Of a stretch of 8,005 nt of DNA, positions 6,872 through 8,005 are shown piece by piece; the first letter of the stretch is position 1; the number at the start of each line of letters is the position of its first letter. Where the stretch lies: contig PFTO01000094.1 in NCBI GenBank assembly GCA_002789615.1, positions 1-8,005 of the forward strand, read 5' to 3'. Both the position numbers and the translations under genes were made by a program. This DNA comes from Acidobacteria bacterium CG_4_9_14_3_um_filter_49_7 (GTDB taxonomy: Bacteria > Acidobacteriota > Holophagae > Thermotomaculales > Thermotomaculaceae). A model generated the notes under the pieces. That model saw only the letters and a list, made by a program, of their open reading frames with translations, did not search any database and was not told the DNA's origin.

Positions 6872-7762
6872 TCAGAAACGATGGGTCAGCGTGGTGACGG
6901 CGATCCAGCCCTCCGGACGGTCAATGGCGTTGAACTCCTTCAAAATGCGGATGGAGAACAGCAACCCTGCTTTTGGCAGCACTGTGCTGATTTCCGGACC
7001 CAATGCCAGAGCACGGTCCCGGACACCCCCGGCCGTGACTGCACCGGAATCGTCGCTGACCTGCCATGCGGCATACCCGGCAATTCCGACGTCTGTAAAC
7101 CGCCCGAAGGTGTGGCCGAAACCGAATTCAAAGTGAAAGTCGTCCCCGGGGGAGATACCGGTGCTGCCGTCAGTGCCGTGGGTTTCATAACGGCTGAGGA
7201 TGGAAAAGGAAGTCTTTCGATTACTGTCAAGATAAATGGTCGCCCCGAGGGTGAACATTCTGGTGGTATAGTCCTTCCCGGGCGAGGCCGGGTGCTGGGC
7301 GGCAAAGTTTCCGGTTTTGAAAAAGACTCCGACGGCAGCAGACATGTCGGCCCGGTTGAAATGCCAGCTTAAAATAACCGGTTCAATGAGGATGTCACCC
7401 AGTCCGGCCCGGGTTTCATCCAGCGCCATCGCGTCAATGCTGAGAGATGTCCGAACCAGCGGCACCGTTATATCAAAGCCGTAATCAGCCCCGAGAAATT
7501 TATATTTTGTAATGAAAATCAATCGACTCACCACTGCGGACACGTCGGCATTGAACCCCACCGGGAGATTGCCCCCATCCGGTCCCGCCAGCGTGTCAGC
7601 TGAATAAAATACAATGTAATTGCGGGTGTACAGACCCGGAGGGGGAACGGAAGCGCCCTTGATTCCTTCAACGCCGTTGACATATTCCCCACCCGTTCCG
7701 GCAAATGACGACACGGTAACTGCAACTAAAAAGAGATACAGCAATCTTTTTATCGAAAACAT
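6872..7762 (-). CDS. SphA-family outer-membrane transporter (phenol MetA-type)
   Basis: A 296-residue exported protein of the SphA/MetA-pathway phenol-degradation family, predicted outer-membrane beta-barrels linked in some bacteria to passage of hydrophobic compounds. The signal peptide is MFSIKRLLYLFLVAVTVSSFA, with probable cleavage after A21. The mature start, YVNGVEGIKGASVPPPGLY, is the family's signature block, followed by NYIVFYSADTL and ITKYKFLGADYGFDITVPL. The remainder is alternating amphipathic beta-strand-like sequence, and the protein ends in THRF; a terminal Phe is the usual BAM recognition signal. The ATG at 7762 is preferred over an in-frame start 22 codons upstream because AGGAG lies 6 nt before it and it places the signal peptide at the N-terminus. 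It follows trpB by 77 nt on the same strand and ends at the shared terminator. Substrate is unknown; the family link to aromatic uptake is only suggestive. Confidence 0.88.
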   Translation of the reverse strand: MFSIKRLLYLFLVAVTVSSFAGTGGEYVNGVEGIKGASVPPPGLYTRNYIVFYSADTLAGPDGGNLPVGFNADVSAVVSRLIFITKYKFLGADYGFDITVPLVRTSLSIDAMALDETRAGLGDILIEPVILSWHFNRADMSAAVGVFFKTGNFAAQHPASPGKDYTTRMFTLGATIYLDSNRKTSFSILSRYETHGTDGSTGISPGDDFHFEFGFGHTFGRFTDVGIAGYAAWQVSDDSGAVTAGGVRDRALALGPEISTVLPKAGLLFSIRILKEFNAIDRPEGWIAVTTLTHRF

Positions 7763-7768
7763 GGAATT

Positions 7769-7773
7769 CTCCT
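7769..7773 (-). promoter_or_regulatory. Shine-Dalgarno deciding the SphA-like start
   Basis: AGGAG on the minus strand, 6 nt before the ATG at 7762. It supports the start that leaves a proper signal peptide. Confidence 0.75.
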
Positions 7774-7791
7774 GTAATTTTCTTAAAGAGT

Positions 7792-7814
7792 CCCCCGCCG
7801 CACTCCGACGGGGG
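7792..7814 (-). terminator. Possible weak terminator or attenuator after trpB
   Basis: CCCCCG (7792-7797) pairs with CGGGGG (7809-7814), with an 11-nt loop that has partial extra pairing. On the minus strand the hairpin is followed by ACTCTTTAAG, a poor U-tract. It sits between the trpB stop and the SphA-like start, so it may end or dampen trp transcription, or be an mRNA processing hairpin. I see no clear promoter for the SphA-like gene in the 77-nt gap. Confidence 0.35.
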
Positions 7815-7839
7815 GAATGAATACACAAGATTTTTAGCG

Positions 7840-8005
7840 TTACTTCAGATAAGGGGCTAGACTCTCCATATCTTTGTCACCCCTGCCCGAGAGGTTGACG
7901 ACAATCACCTTATCCGTAGGGAGTTTCGCTGCCAGCTTCATGGCATGAGCCACCGCGTGGGCGGATTCAATGGCAGGGATGATGCCCTCGAGGCGGGACA
8001 GGAGC
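7840..8005 (-). CDS. trpB: Tryptophan synthase beta subunit, C-terminal fragment
   Basis: Only the last 54 residues are inside the window; the gene begins beyond the right edge. The fragment reads LLSRLEGIIPAIESAHAVAH, then a short basic helix, then VIVVNLSGRGDKDM and an end at APYLK with a TAA stop at 7840-7842. EGI-PA-ESAHA and VNLSGRGDKD are the C-terminal hallmarks of TrpB. The Ser in NLSGRGDKD contacts the pyridoxal phosphate ring nitrogen. TrpB joins indole to serine to make tryptophan. Upstream trp genes cannot be seen, nor can I tell TrpB1 from TrpB2 with certainty, though the ending resembles standard TrpB1. The SphA-like gene follows 77 nt downstream on the same strand. Confidence 0.95.
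   Translation of the reverse strand, partial: LLSRLEGIIPAIESAHAVAHAMKLAAKLPTDKVIVVNLSGRGDKDMESLAPYLK

Noticed and set aside
6881..7372. Plus-strand open frame of 163 codons
   Set aside because: It is antisense to the SphA-like gene, whose signal peptide, family block and terminal Phe show the real coding strand.

Overview
The window reads as chromosomal DNA of a Gram-negative bacterium with moderate GC content. The signs are Shine-Dalgarno/sigma70-type signals, a predicted outer-membrane barrel protein and a branched-chain/terpenoid acyl-CoA carboxylase. A membrane-anchored reductive dehalogenase-type protein suggests an anaerobic or facultatively anaerobic lineage, and a Desulfobacterota-like organism would fit. 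This assignment is an inference from gene content and is weak. I see no phage, insertion sequence, integron or CRISPR signature.

Left part (1-2589, minus strand): a two-gene catabolic operon. A 3-methylcrotonyl-CoA carboxylase beta (carboxyltransferase) subunit is followed after a 44-nt gap by an AtuA-family (DUF1446) protein that runs off the left edge. A plausible sigma70 promoter lies just upstream. The pair points to degradation of leucine/isovalerate or acyclic terpenes. The biotin-carrying alpha subunit is not in the window.

Next (2596-3323, minus): a decayed, once-secreted alpha/beta-hydrolase (esterase) gene. It has two homopolymer frameshifts, an Ala where the catalytic Asp is expected, and no C-terminal end carrying the catalytic His. 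The carboxylase promoter sits directly against its dead 3' end.

Centre (3324-4966, plus): a reductive dehalogenase-like protein. It has three N-terminal membrane helices instead of a Tat signal and two ferredoxin-type 4Fe-4S motifs. No rdhB anchor gene is found beside it. An inverted repeat overlaps the presumed ribosome binding site. This is the most unusual gene here.

Right part (5021-8005): a tRNA-Val(CAC) on the minus strand with its own promoter, then pepD (M20 dipeptidase) on the plus strand with a clear promoter and Shine-Dalgarno sequence. A 42-bp perfect palindrome acts as a shared terminator between pepD and a converging SphA-family outer-membrane protein gene. That gene lies just downstream of the 3' end of trpB (tryptophan synthase beta), which is cut by the right edge.

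The genes are mostly independent housekeeping or catabolic units. A link between the carboxylase/AtuA operon, the dehalogenase and the SphA-like porin in use of hydrophobic or halogenated organics is possible, but only as speculation.
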